Positions 17,477 to 25,558 of a stretch of DNA of 64,000 bases are shown one piece after another. Both the position numbers and the translations under genes were made by a program. A model generated the notes under the pieces. It worked only from the letters and a program-made list of their open reading frames with translations, was not told where the DNA came from and ran no database searches. Each line of letters opens with the position of its first letter. The stretch's first letter is position 1. Source of the stretch: Xylophilus sp042867185 (GTDB taxonomy: Bacteria; Pseudomonadota; Gammaproteobacteria; Burkholderiales; Burkholderiaceae_C); assembly GCA_042867185.1 (NCBI GenBank), contig JBHZQV010000005.1:124001-188000 (forward strand). The letters are read 5' to 3'.

Positions 17477-18445
17477 CTACTGCGCCAGCAGGCTGCAGAA
17501 ACGCGCGATGTCGATGTTGCCGCCGCTCAGTACCACCCCCACCCGCTGGCCGCGCAGCCGGTCCTGCATGCTGCGGGCCGCCGCCAGGCCGAGGCAGCCG
17601 GTGGGCTCGACCACCATCTTGAGCCGGGCGGCCAGGAAGGACATGCACTCCACCAGTTCGGCATCGGTGGCGGTGAGCACGTCGTCCACCGCGCGCCGGA
17701 TGATCGGAAAGGTGAGCTGGCCCAGGTGCTGGGTCTGCGCGCCGTCGGCGATGGTGTGGGGCGTGTCGATGTGCACGATCTCGCCCGTGCGGAACGAGCG
17801 CTGGCCGTCGTTGCCCGCCTCGGGCTCGACGCCGTAGAGCCTGCACCGCGGCGACAGCGCACCGGCCGACAGGGCCGAGCCCGACAGCAGCCCGCCGCCG
17901 CCGAGCGGCACGAACAGCGCGTCCAGCTCGCCGACCTCTTCGAAGAGTTCCTTGGCGGCGGTGCCCTGGCCGGCGATCACGTCGGGATGGTCGTAGGGCG
18001 GGACCAGGGTGAAGCCGTGCCGGGCGGCCAGGTCGCGGCCGATCTGCTCGCGGTCGTCGGTGTAGCGGTCGTAGAGCACCACTTTTGCGCCGTAGCCGCG
18101 GGTGGCCTCGATCTTCACCGCCGGCGCATCCTGCGGCATGACGATGGTGGCCGGCATGCCCAGCAGCCGGGCCGACAGCGCGATGGCCTGCGCATGGTTG
18201 CCCGACGAGAAGGCCACCACGCCCGCCGCGCGCTGCGCCGGCGTGAACTTCGACAGCGCGTTGAAGCCGCCGCGGAACTTGAAGGCGCCCATGCGCTGCA
18301 GGTGCTCGCACTTGAGGAACACCTCGGCGCCCATCATCTCGTTCAGGGTGCGCGAGGTGACGACCGGCGTGCGGTGGGCATGGCCGGCGATGCGCGCCGA
18401 GGCGACGACGACGTCTTCGTAGGTGGGCAGTGCAGGTGCGTTCAT
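17477..18445 (-). CDS. Threo-3-hydroxyaspartate ammonia-lyase / serine-threonine dehydratase family
   Basis: 322-residue fold-type II PLP enzyme. The Schiff-base Lys is in GAFKFRGG (K56), the phosphate/carboxylate loop is SSGNHAQA (about 95-102), and the PLP phosphate-binding GGGGLLSG is near residue 184. There is no ACT regulatory domain, so it is not biosynthetic IlvA. The short form matches serine racemase / L-threo-3-hydroxyaspartate dehydratase / beta-hydroxyaspartate dehydratase (BhcB). The next genes upstream on this strand encode an iminosuccinate-reductase-like protein and a DauR-type regulator, and a D-threo-3-hydroxyaspartate dehydratase relative is divergent. That context favours hydroxyaspartate over threonine as substrate; this is inference. 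Confidence 0.8.
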   Translation of the reverse strand: MNAPALPTYEDVVVASARIAGHAHRTPVVTSRTLNEMMGAEVFLKCEHLQRMGAFKFRGGFNALSKFTPAQRAAGVVAFSSGNHAQAIALSARLLGMPATIVMPQDAPAVKIEATRGYGAKVVLYDRYTDDREQIGRDLAARHGFTLVPPYDHPDVIAGQGTAAKELFEEVGELDALFVPLGGGGLLSGSALSAGALSPRCRLYGVEPEAGNDGQRSFRTGEIVHIDTPHTIADGAQTQHLGQLTFPIIRRAVDDVLTATDAELVECMSFLAARLKMVVEPTGCLGLAAARSMQDRLRGQRVGVVLSGGNIDIARFCSLLAQ

Positions 18446-18512
18446 GGTGCGGAAAGGGTGAAGCGAAAGCGAAAGCGATGGGGATGGCGATGGCGAATCG
18501 GGCGCGCGGCGG

Positions 18513-19505
18513 CTACCAGGGCCAGGCGACGGCGGTGCCGGACCCGGCCGCCAGCGCCCGCTGGTGGACGAGGCGCCCGACGGTCAGGTCCTGCAGGGCC
18601 AGTCCGGTCATGTCGAACACGGTGATGTCGCCCGGCGCGCGCGCGAACGCGGTGCGGCCGTCGAGCAGGTCGCCGATCTCGTCGCAGGGCGTCTCGGGCG
18701 CCCACTGCGCCTCGCCGATTTGCGTGGCCTGGGCGCGGTCGTCCACGAACAGCCGGGCACGCGGCAGCAGGCCGGCCGGCAGCTCGCGCTTGCCGCGGGT
18801 GTCGGCGCCGACGCAGTTCAGGTGGGTGCCGGGCCGCACCGCCGCCGCATCGAACAGCGGGCCGGCGCCGGGGGTGGCGGTGATGACGATGTCTGCCGCC
18901 GCCACGGCCGCATCGGCATCGGCCGCCGGTGCGATGCGGCAGCGGCCGGCGAACGCCGCCTCGAAGGCCGGATCGGTGCGGCCGCGCGCGGCGACGTAGG
19001 CCACCTCGCGCAGCGACGGCAGCAGCCGCAGGGCGTAATCCAGCTGCACCCGCGCCTGCACGCCGGTGCCGAAGACGCAGGCCGTGGTGCTGCCCGGCCG
19101 CGCCAGAAGCTGCAGGCCGATGCCGCCGGCCGCGCCGGTGCGGGCGGTGGTGATGGTGTTGCCGTCGACCACGCAGAGCGGCCGGCCGGTGCGCGGGTCG
19201 ATCAGCAGGATCGTCGCCTGGTGCGGCTCGCCGCCGGCCGCGCGGTTGGCCGGCCAGAAGCCGGCGGCCTTGAAGCCCAGCAGGCCCTGCGCCGGCACGT
19301 CGCCCGACTTGATCCCGAAGATGCCGCCGGTGGGCAGCGGCTCGCGCACCACCGGAAACACCCGGCCCTCGCGCCGGCTGTGCAGCACGAAAGCCTCGCG
19401 CACCGCCTCCAGCACGTCGGCCGGCTGCAGCAGCGGCGCCACCGCGGCACCGTCGATCAAGAGAAGGCGGGCATCGTGGGGCATGGGTTCATTTGGCATA
19501 GGCAT
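18513..19505 (-). CDS. Ornithine cyclodeaminase / mu-crystallin family protein (BhcD-like iminosuccinate reductase candidate)
   Basis: 330-residue NAD(P)-dependent enzyme of the OCD/mu-crystallin family. The N-terminal substrate domain has GGIFGIKSGDVP and GFKAAGFW, followed by VVDGNTITTARTGAAGG, and the Rossmann motif CVFGTGVQARVQ, then DTRGKRELP. Members include ornithine cyclodeaminase, alanine dehydrogenase, ketimine reductase and iminosuccinate reductase BhcD. Lying between a hydroxyaspartate lyase and a D-hydroxyaspartate dehydratase/aldolase relative, iminosuccinate reduction to aspartate is the best guess. The start is uncertain: Met at 19505 overlaps the regulator by 17 bp, while Met at 19484 (MPHDARLL) leaves a 4-bp gap; neither has a good Shine-Dalgarno. 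Confidence 0.8.
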   Translation of the reverse strand: MPMPNEPMPHDARLLLIDGAAVAPLLQPADVLEAVREAFVLHSRREGRVFPVVREPLPTGGIFGIKSGDVPAQGLLGFKAAGFWPANRAAGGEPHQATILLIDPRTGRPLCVVDGNTITTARTGAAGGIGLQLLARPGSTTACVFGTGVQARVQLDYALRLLPSLREVAYVAARGRTDPAFEAAFAGRCRIAPAADADAAVAAADIVITATPGAGPLFDAAAVRPGTHLNCVGADTRGKRELPAGLLPRARLFVDDRAQATQIGEAQWAPETPCDEIGDLLDGRTAFARAPGDITVFDMTGLALQDLTVGRLVHQRALAAGSGTAVAWPW

Positions 19506-20124
19506 AGACGGAGGCGCGCGACACGCCCAGGTGCGCGGCGATGGTGTCCATGGCGCGGCGCACGTCGAGCAGGCCGGCGGTGCGCAGCTCGCGCAGCAGG
19601 GTACGGCGGTCGTCGGCCCGCAAAGAGCGCGGCGTGGTGGCCAGCCGCGCGGCGAACTGGTCGATCCGCTCGCGGATCCGGTCGGCGCCGGTCGGGTCGA
19701 GCGACTCCTGCACCGCCGCCTGCGGGTCGATGCCGACGAAGCGCGCCATGGCGGTCTGGAAGCCGTGGAACAGGGTCAGATCGACGTTCATGCACAGCGC
19801 GGCGATGTAGCGGCCCTCCGCATCCTTGATGCCGACCGAGGTGCTCTTGGCCTGGCGGCCGTCGGCGAAGGTATTGGCATAGTTGGCGATGACCGGCGGC
19901 ATGTCCGGATCGTGGATGCGGGCCAGGCCCAGCTCGGTGGTCGGCTCGCCGACGGCGCGGCCCGACAGGTTGTTGTGGATCGCGAGGATCGAGCGCTTCG
20001 GGTCGAGCAGGTCGTGCACCACCACCTCGCAGAAGGGCGCGAAGGTCTCGCCCAGGCCCTGCGCGATCTGGCGGACCTGGTCGAGCAGCAGCGTCTGCTC
20101 GGGACTACGACGGGGTTTGGGCAT
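19489..20124 (-). CDS. DauR/YheO-type transcriptional regulator (PAS-like domain + HTH)
   Basis: 211-residue regulator. The N-terminal two thirds form the YheO PAS-like domain (FAPFCEVVVHDLLDPKRSI, AIHNNLSGRAVG, STSVGIKDAEGRYIAALCMNVDLT). The C-terminal HTH ends in AAHLGVSRASVYAYAK, as in DauR, the repressor of D-arginine utilisation. The frame is open to a Met at 20163, but I chose the Met at 20124 (MPKPRRSPEQ). The upstream start would put a 10-4-10 palindrome (20131-20154) inside the gene, whereas this start leaves it in the divergent promoter as an operator. It probably represses both itself with the two downstream genes and the divergent dehydratase/aldolase gene, with an amino acid as effector (inference). 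Confidence 0.8.
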   Translation of the reverse strand: MPKPRRSPEQTLLLDQVRQIAQGLGETFAPFCEVVVHDLLDPKRSILAIHNNLSGRAVGEPTTELGLARIHDPDMPPVIANYANTFADGRQAKSTSVGIKDAEGRYIAALCMNVDLTLFHGFQTAMARFVGIDPQAAVQESLDPTGADRIRERIDQFAARLATTPRSLRADDRRTLLRELRTAGLLDVRRAMDTIAAHLGVSRASVYAYAK

Positions 20125-20130
20125 CTGGAT

Positions 20131-20154
20131 AGTCTGTCCATTTTTGGATAGACT
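20131..20154. promoter_or_regulatory. Palindromic operator in divergent promoter
   Basis: AGTCTGTCCA - TTTT - TGGATAGACT: 10-bp arms matching at 9/10 around a 4-bp spacer, in the 65-bp gap between the DauR-type regulator (minus) and the hydroxyaspartate dehydratase relative (plus). It is the probable binding site of the adjacent regulator and would cover both promoters. Confidence 0.6.
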
Positions 20155-20189
20155 GTCAAACATTCGACGATCCGTCCAAACCCCTGTCC

Positions 20190-21368
20190 ATGCCCAGGAT
20201 GCCCATGCGCCTACCCGCCGACCTCGAAACGCCCGTGCTCCTGCTCGACGAAGCGCGCATGCAACACAACATCGACCGGATGCAGTCGCGCATGGATGCG
20301 CTGGGCGTGCGGTTCCGCCCGCATGCCAAGACCAGCAAGTGCGCCGAGGTGGTGCGCCGCCAGATCGCGGCCGGCGCGCGCGGCATCACCGTCTCCACGC
20401 TGAAAGAGGCCGAACGATTCTTCGCCGCCGGCATCGACGACATCCTCTATGCGGTGGCGATCGCGCCGGCCAAGTTCGCCCATGCGCTGCGGCTGGCGCG
20501 CGCCGGGCTGCGGCTGACGCTGCTGGTCGAGTCGGCGGCGGCGGCCGAGCAGCTCTCGGCCTTCGGCAGGACCGAAGGCCACGGCTTCGAGGTGCTGATC
20601 GAGGTCGATACCGACGGCCACCGCTCCGGCATCGCGCCGCAGGACCCACGTCTGCTGCAGGTGGCCGCCGCCCTGCGCACCGACGCCGCCGGCCACGGCG
20701 CGCGGCTGGCGGGCGTGCTGACCCATGCCGGCAGCTCCTACGACCTGCGCACCCCCGAGGCGCTGGAGGCGATGGCCGAGCAGGAGCGCGCCGGCTGCGT
20801 GGCCGCGGCCGGGGCCCTGCGCGCCGCCGGCCATGCCTGCGCCGTCGTCAGCGTCGGCTCCACCCCCACCGCGCTCAGCGCCCGGCACCTGGAGGGCGTC
20901 ACCGAGGTGCGGGCCGGCGTGTACGTGTTCTTCGACCTGGTGATGGCCGGCACCGGCGTCTGCCGGCCCGACGAGATCGCGCTGTCGGTGCTGTGCACCG
21001 TCATCGGCCACCGGGCGGAGAACGGCTGGGTGATCACCGATGCCGGCTGGATGGCGATGAGCCGCGACCGCGGCACGCAGAAGCAGGCGCACGACCACGG
21101 CTACGGCCTGGTGTGCGATGCCGGTGGTCGTCCGCTGCCCGGCCTGACCTTCGACGCGGCCAACCAGGAGCACGGCGTGCTGCAGTGGAGGGGCGACGGC
21201 CACGACGGTGTCGCGCTGGCCGAGCGCTTCCCGCTGGGCGCACAGCTGCGCATCGTGCCCAACCATGCCTGCGCCACCGGAGCGCAGCATCCGGCGTACC
21301 ACGTTCTGCCGGCCGCGGCTGCCCCGGGCGACGAACTGCCGCGCTGGGAGCGTTTCAGCGGCTGGTGA
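20190..21368 (+). CDS. D-threo-3-hydroxyaspartate dehydratase-like / D-threonine aldolase family PLP enzyme
   Basis: 392-residue fold-type III (DSD1/alanine-racemase-like) PLP enzyme. The PLP Lys is K47 in RPHAKTSK, followed by ITVSTLKEAERFFAAG, VDTDGHRSG and LTHAGSSYD. The C-terminal metal site PNHACATG (H359, C361) binds Zn2+ in D-serine dehydratases or Mg2+/Mn2+ in D-threo-3-hydroxyaspartate dehydratase. From memory, the sequence closely resembles the Delftia D-threo-3-hydroxyaspartate dehydratase, including DAGWMAMSRDRGT; the beta-hydroxyaspartate aldolase BhcC belongs to the same family. It is divergent from the regulator and shares its operator. The start is ambiguous among Met codons at 20190, 20199 and 20205. 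Confidence 0.8.
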   Translation: MPRMPMRLPADLETPVLLLDEARMQHNIDRMQSRMDALGVRFRPHAKTSKCAEVVRRQIAAGARGITVSTLKEAERFFAAGIDDILYAVAIAPAKFAHALRLARAGLRLTLLVESAAAAEQLSAFGRTEGHGFEVLIEVDTDGHRSGIAPQDPRLLQVAAALRTDAAGHGARLAGVLTHAGSSYDLRTPEALEAMAEQERAGCVAAAGALRAAGHACAVVSVGSTPTALSARHLEGVTEVRAGVYVFFDLVMAGTGVCRPDEIALSVLCTVIGHRAENGWVITDAGWMAMSRDRGTQKQAHDHGYGLVCDAGGRPLPGLTFDAANQEHGVLQWRGDGHDGVALAERFPLGAQLRIVPNHACATGAQHPAYHVLPAAAAPGDELPRWERFSGW

Positions 21369-21435
21369 TCCTGTACCGTTGCGCCTTTGCGCGTCCTGCG
21401 CGCCACCGCCCTCCGCACCGTTCCTGCCGACACCC

Positions 21436-22452
21436 ATGACCGCACTGCCACCGACGCCCGTCCGCAAGCCCCGTATCGCCTTGCTCGCCACCGGCGGCAC
21501 CATCGCCGGCGCGGCTGCGTCGGCCACCAGCACCAGCGCCTACACCTCGGCCGTCACCGGCGTCGAGGCGCTGCTGGAGGCGGTGCCGCAGATCGCCGAC
21601 GTGGCCGCGGTACATGGCGAGCAGGTGCTGCAGATCGGCTCCGAGAGCTTCGACAACGCCCGGCTGCTGACGCTGGCCCGCCGGGTGGCGGCGGTGGCGG
21701 CATCGCCCGACGTGGACGGCATCGTGATCACCCACGGCACCGACACGATGGAAGAAACCGCCTACTTCCTGCACCTGACGATCCCCACCGCCAAGCCGAT
21801 CGTGCTGACCGGCGCGATGCGCCCCGGCACCGCCCTGAGCGCCGACGGACCGCTCAATCTGCTCGACGCGGTGACCGTCGCCGCGCATGCCGGGTCGGCC
21901 GGCAAGGGCGTGCTGCTGGTAATGGACCAGCAGGTGCACAGCGGCCGCGACGTGGCCAAGACCCACGCCAGCCGCACCGACGCGTTCCGCTCCGAATACG
22001 GCCCGCTGGGCACGGTGGTGGACGGCCGGGTGCGCTTCTACCGCCTGCCCGCCCGGCCCCACACCACCACGAGCGAATTCGACATCGCCCGGATCGGCAC
22101 CCTGCCCGAGGTCGGCATCGTCTACGCCCACGGCAACACCAGCCCCGCGCCGTACGAGGCGCTGGTGGCTGCCGGTGTCCGCGCCATCGTCCACCTGGGC
22201 TTCGGCGGCGGGACCGTGCCGGACTACCTGGAAGCCACGCTCGCGGCGGTGCAGGCCCGGGGCGTGACGGTGGTGCGCGCCACCCGCACGGCCGGCGGCG
22301 CCGTTTCGCGCAACGGCGCGGTCGACGACGACGCGCTCGGCTCGGTCGCGGCGGACGACCAGAACGGGGTGAAGGCGCGGCTGCTGGCGGCGCTGGCGCT
22401 GTCTCAGGGATGCGACGCGGGGGCGATGCAGCAGGTGTTCTGGCGGTACTGA
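21436..22452 (+). CDS. L-asparaginase / glutaminase-asparaginase, type II-like
   Basis: 338-residue asparaginase that hydrolyses L-asparagine (possibly D-Asn/Gln) to aspartate and ammonia. The first active-site motif LLATGGTIAG carries the nucleophile Thr22; the second, ITHGTDTMEETA, has Thr102-Asp103; VLTGAMRP and DGPLNLLDAV follow in the usual order. No cleavable signal peptide is seen, so it is probably cytoplasmic although the sequence is type II-like. It lies 67 bp downstream of the hydroxyaspartate dehydratase relative on the same strand and may be co-transcribed. Asparaginase, hydroxyaspartate lyases and an iminosuccinate-reductase-like protein all converge on C4 dicarboxylic amino acids and oxaloacetate, so the locus looks like one functional unit. 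Confidence 0.9.
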   Translation: MTALPPTPVRKPRIALLATGGTIAGAAASATSTSAYTSAVTGVEALLEAVPQIADVAAVHGEQVLQIGSESFDNARLLTLARRVAAVAASPDVDGIVITHGTDTMEETAYFLHLTIPTAKPIVLTGAMRPGTALSADGPLNLLDAVTVAAHAGSAGKGVLLVMDQQVHSGRDVAKTHASRTDAFRSEYGPLGTVVDGRVRFYRLPARPHTTTSEFDIARIGTLPEVGIVYAHGNTSPAPYEALVAAGVRAIVHLGFGGGTVPDYLEATLAAVQARGVTVVRATRTAGGAVSRNGAVDDDALGSVAADDQNGVKARLLAALALSQGCDAGAMQQVFWRY

Positions 22453-22468
22453 GCCGGCGCGCTGCGGT

Positions 22469-22915
22469 TCAGCCCCACACGAAATCCTCGGCCATGCATG
22501 CCGCGGGCGTCACGATGCGCACGCCGCGCCAGGGATGCAGCCGCAGCAGGTCGTCGTCGCCCGTCACGATCAGCATGGCGGGTGCGTCGCAGGCCAGTTC
22601 GAGGAACTTGTTGCCCTTGGGATCCGCACAGTCCCCGGTGCGCGAGGTCACATCGCACCAGCGTACCGACCGGGCCAGCAGATCGAGGAATTCGGCCCGG
22701 CGTGCGGGCGGCACGAAATAGCGGTCGAACTTCGGCCGGTGCAGCACCTGGAGCAGTTCGGCCCAGGTGGCATCGGACACCACGACCTCGCCGTACCGCA
22801 ACGCCTGCAGCAGGGCGCGCCCGCTGGTGCTGCCGGGCAGCAGGGCCGCACTGACGACCAGGTTGGTGTCGAGTACGACGGGCGGCGGTGCCGCCGGGGC
22901 CTCAGCGTTCGGCAT
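22469..22915 (-). CDS. PIN-domain toxin, putative ribonuclease (VapC-like/COG1569)
   Basis: 148-residue PIN-domain protein. Acidic residues expected to bind Mg2+ are seen in VVLDTNLVVSA (Asp16), ATWAELL (Glu), and the C-terminal VTGDDDLLRL. It is the putative-toxin PIN family usually paired with small Phd-like antitoxins. Its start overlaps the antitoxin end by 14 bp, the standard antitoxin-first order with translational coupling. The target, probably tRNA or rRNA cleaved by the family's RNase activity, is not visible from sequence. It converges with the asparaginase gene with only 16 bp between stops. Confidence 0.82.
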   Translation of the reverse strand: MPNAEAPAAPPPVVLDTNLVVSAALLPGSTSGRALLQALRYGEVVVSDATWAELLQVLHRPKFDRYFVPPARRAEFLDLLARSVRWCDVTSRTGDCADPKGNKFLELACDAPAMLIVTGDDDLLRLHPWRGVRIVTPAACMAEDFVWG

Positions 22916-23201
22916 CGGCCATGCGCGCGATGTCCTGCTCGGTCAACCCTTCGCGCGCGGCCACCGAACCCAGGCCCGCCATGGCCGTCTCCATCGCGGC
23001 CGCGGCCTCAGGTCCGCGCAGCGGCGCCAGCTCGCCGATGGCGCGGGCGAACTGCAGGCGCAGCGCGGCGATGTCGTTGGCCGGAGACAGCACCAGCGAA
23101 ACGGGGCGGCCGCGGCGGGTGATGAGCACCGGCTCGCGCTGCGAAGTGTCGAGCATCTCGCCGAACCGGTTCTGCGCGTCGAGGGAAGCGATGGAGCGCA
23201 T
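22902..23201 (-). CDS. Phd/YefM-type antitoxin
   Basis: 99-residue antitoxin. The N-terminal half has the Phd/YefM DNA-binding fold (SLDAQNRFGEMLDTSQREPVLITRRGRPVSLVLSP, split by the usual V-I-T-R-G-R-P core). The C-terminal helical tail (LTEQDIARMADAER) would wrap the PIN toxin. It overlaps the downstream toxin gene by 14 bp. A repeated operator-like sequence lies 20-50 bp upstream (23222-23250), consistent with autorepression by the antitoxin/toxin complex. Confidence 0.8.
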   Translation of the reverse strand: MRSIASLDAQNRFGEMLDTSQREPVLITRRGRPVSLVLSPANDIAALRLQFARAIGELAPLRGPEAAAAMETAMAGLGSVAAREGLTEQDIARMADAER

Positions 23202-23221
23202 GGCAAATCCTTCAGGTCTGT

Positions 23222-23250
23222 AACAGCCATCATAGCTGTTTCAGCTGTTT
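23222..23250. promoter_or_regulatory. Toxin-antitoxin operator repeats
   Basis: An inverted repeat AACAGC-CATCATA-GCTGTT (23222-23240) followed by a further GCTGTTT (23244-23250), which repeats the right arm. It lies just upstream of the antitoxin start on the minus strand and is the likely autoregulatory site. Confidence 0.5.
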
Positions 23251-23338
23251 GAGACCTCACGCGCAGCATTTCGGCCCCGGTACCAGGCCATGGCCCGGTG
23301 CTTGCGTGGAGCAGTGCTTCGCCGCACCAGGACCGACC

Positions 23339-24313
23339 ATGCTTCCCACCACCCGACGATCCCTCCTCGCCGCGGCTGCCGCCACCCTGGCCGCACCCGG
23401 TCTGCTGCATGCCCAGGAGGCCTACCCTTCCCGCGCGCTGCGGATGGTGGTGCCGTTTCCGCCGGCGGGCGCGGCGGATTTCCTAGGGCGGGCGGTCGGC
23501 GAGCGGCTGTCGCAGGCGCTCGGCCAGCAGGTGCTGGTCGACAACCGCAGCGGGGCCGGCGGCAACATCGGCACGCAGGCCGCGGCGCAGGGCGACCAGG
23601 AGGGCTACACGCTGCTGCTGACCGGGCTGCCCTTCGCGGTCAACCGCTTCCTGTTCCGCACGCTGCCGTTCGATCCCGACCGCGATTTCGAGCCGGTGGC
23701 GCTGATCGCCACGGTGCCCAACCTGATGATCGTGCCGGCCGATTCGCCGGCCAACACGGTCGAAGAGTTCATCGCCTATGCCCGCAAGCGGCCAGGGCAG
23801 GTGAACTACGCCTCGATCGGCAACGGCACCTCGCTGCACCTGGCGGGCGCGCAGTTCAACAACGCGGCCAGGCTCGACATGTCCCACGTTCCCTACAAGG
23901 AAACCGGCACCGCCAACGCCGACCTGATGGCCGGGCGGGTGGACGTGATGTTCCAGACCATTTCGGCCGCGGCGGGCCTGGTGCGCGGCCACAAGGTGAA
24001 GGCGCTGGCGGTGACCAGCGACACGCGGGTGCCGGCCTTCGCCCAGGTGCCCACGCTGAGAGAGGCGGGCGTCGACCTGGTCACCGTGGGCTGGTTCGGC
24101 CTGCTGGTGCCGGCCAACGTGCCGCCCGCCCGCAAGGCGCTGCTGGAGCGCCTGACGCTGGCCGCGGTGCGCGACCCGGCGCTGTCGGCCCGCATCGCCG
24201 ACAGCGGCTGCATTCCCCGCGCGCTGGGCAGCCAGGATTTCAAGGCCTTCATCGGCGACGAGACCCGCCGCCTGGGCGAGGTGGTGCGCAGCGCGGGCAT
24301 CGTGGCGAGCTGA
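23339..24313 (+). CDS. Bug-family tripartite tricarboxylate transporter substrate-binding protein
   Basis: 324-residue periplasmic binding protein of the Bug/TctC family. An N-terminal twin-arginine-like signal (TRRSLLAAAAATLAAPGLLHAQ) is cleaved near residue 23, giving a mature start EAYPSR. Family marks are MVVPFPPAGAADFLGR, QQVLVDNRSGAGGNIGT, the ligand-loop region NYASIGNGTSLHLAG, and VPYKETGTANADLMAGRVDV. No TctA/TctB membrane subunits are nearby; orphan Bug receptors are a mark of Burkholderiales and often serve as sensors or share membrane partners. The ligand is probably a carboxylate or amide but is not predicted. The start chosen is the ATG at 23339, 137 bp from the divergent antitoxin gene. 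Confidence 0.9.
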   Translation: MLPTTRRSLLAAAAATLAAPGLLHAQEAYPSRALRMVVPFPPAGAADFLGRAVGERLSQALGQQVLVDNRSGAGGNIGTQAAAQGDQEGYTLLLTGLPFAVNRFLFRTLPFDPDRDFEPVALIATVPNLMIVPADSPANTVEEFIAYARKRPGQVNYASIGNGTSLHLAGAQFNNAARLDMSHVPYKETGTANADLMAGRVDVMFQTISAAAGLVRGHKVKALAVTSDTRVPAFAQVPTLREAGVDLVTVGWFGLLVPANVPPARKALLERLTLAAVRDPALSARIADSGCIPRALGSQDFKAFIGDETRRLGEVVRSAGIVAS

Positions 24314-24380
24314 GGTACCGGGGCGCGGACGCGCGGCTGTCCTATCGCCGCGGACAGCACCCCCTGCCACAATCCGGCGC

Positions 24381-25490
24381 ATGTTCGCCCCCCTCCAAAA
24401 CGACAGCTTCCTGCGCGCCTGCCGGCGCCAGGCCACCGACCACACCCCCGTCTGGCTGATGCGCCAGGCCGGCCGCTACCTGCCCGAGTACCGCGCCACG
24501 CGGGCCCAGGCCGGCAGCTTCATGGGCCTGGCCACCAACCGCGACTACGCCACCGAGGTCACGCTGCAGCCGCTGGAGCGCTATCCGCTGGATGCGGCCA
24601 TCCTCTTCTCCGACATCCTCACCGTGCCCGACGCGATGGGCCTGGGCCTGTCCTTCCAGCTGGGCGAAGGCCCGAGGTTCGCCCATCCGGTGCGCGACGA
24701 GGCCGCGGTGGCCGCCCTGGCAGTGCCCGACATGCACAAGCTGCAGTACGTGTTCGACGCGGTGTCGTCGATCCGCCAGGCGCTGGGCGGCCGGGTGCCG
24801 CTGATCGGCTTCTCGGGCAGCCCCTGGACACTGGCCTGCTACATGGTCGAGGGCGCGGGCTCCGACGACTACCGGCTGGTCAAGACGATGCTCTATGCCC
24901 GCCCCGACCTGATGCACCGGATGCTGGCCGTCAACGCCGACGCGGTGGCGCAGTACCTCAACGCCCAGATCGACGCCGGCGCGCAGGCGGTGATGATTTT
25001 CGACAGCTGGGGCGGCGTGCTGGCCCATGCGGCCTTCCAGGAGTTCAGCCTGGCCTACACCGCCCGGGTACTGGCACAGCTGAAGCGCACCGGCCCCGAC
25101 GGGCAGGACGTGCCCCGCATCGTGTTCACCAAGGGCGGCGGCCTATGGCTGCAGGACATGGCCACGCAGCTCGACTGCGAGGTGCTGGGCCTCGACTGGA
25201 CGGTGAACCTGGGCGCCGCCCGGGCGGCGGTCGGCGGGGCCGTCGGCGGGCCCGGCAAGGCCCTGCAGGGCAACATCGACCCCAACGTGCTCTTCGCCCC
25301 GCCCGCGCAGATCGACACGCAGGTGGCGCGGGTGCTGGAGAGCTTCGGCCGGCCGCACACCGACACCACCACCACCGGCCCCACCCACATCTTCAACCTG
25401 GGCCACGGCATCAGCCAGCACACGCCGCCCGACCATGTGACCGCGCTGGTGGAGGCGGTGCACCGGCACTCGCGGCGGCTGCGCGCCTGA
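24381..25490 (+). CDS. hemE: Uroporphyrinogen decarboxylase
   Basis: 369-residue cytosolic enzyme that converts uroporphyrinogen III to coproporphyrinogen III in haem synthesis by removing four acetate carboxyls. The two family signatures are present: the N-terminal VWLMRQAGRYLPEYR and the mid-protein IGFSGSPWTLACYM, plus the invariant active-site Asp region YPLDAAILFSDIL and the C-terminal FNLGHGI. Length is normal. It is followed by a gene-free stretch of about 1.05 kb rich in DnaA boxes and then priA; hemE-priA is a recurrent neighbour pair in betaproteobacteria, usually not far from the chromosome origin. Confidence 0.97.
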   Translation: MFAPLQNDSFLRACRRQATDHTPVWLMRQAGRYLPEYRATRAQAGSFMGLATNRDYATEVTLQPLERYPLDAAILFSDILTVPDAMGLGLSFQLGEGPRFAHPVRDEAAVAALAVPDMHKLQYVFDAVSSIRQALGGRVPLIGFSGSPWTLACYMVEGAGSDDYRLVKTMLYARPDLMHRMLAVNADAVAQYLNAQIDAGAQAVMIFDSWGGVLAHAAFQEFSLAYTARVLAQLKRTGPDGQDVPRIVFTKGGGLWLQDMATQLDCEVLGLDWTVNLGAARAAVGGAVGGPGKALQGNIDPNVLFAPPAQIDTQVARVLESFGRPHTDTTTTGPTHIFNLGHGISQHTPPDHVTALVEAVHRHSRRLRA

Positions 25491-25558
25491 CGATTGCGGG
25501 GCCTGCGCGCCCAGCGGACGCCCCCGCCCGGTGCACCCCCCAGGTTTGGCGTGCTTTG

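Noticed and set aside
18460..18476. GAAAGC/GAAGC tandem repeats read as a CRISPR-like or regulatory array
   Set aside because: Only about three short units without spacers; treated as a minor microsatellite in the leader of the hydroxyaspartate lyase gene.
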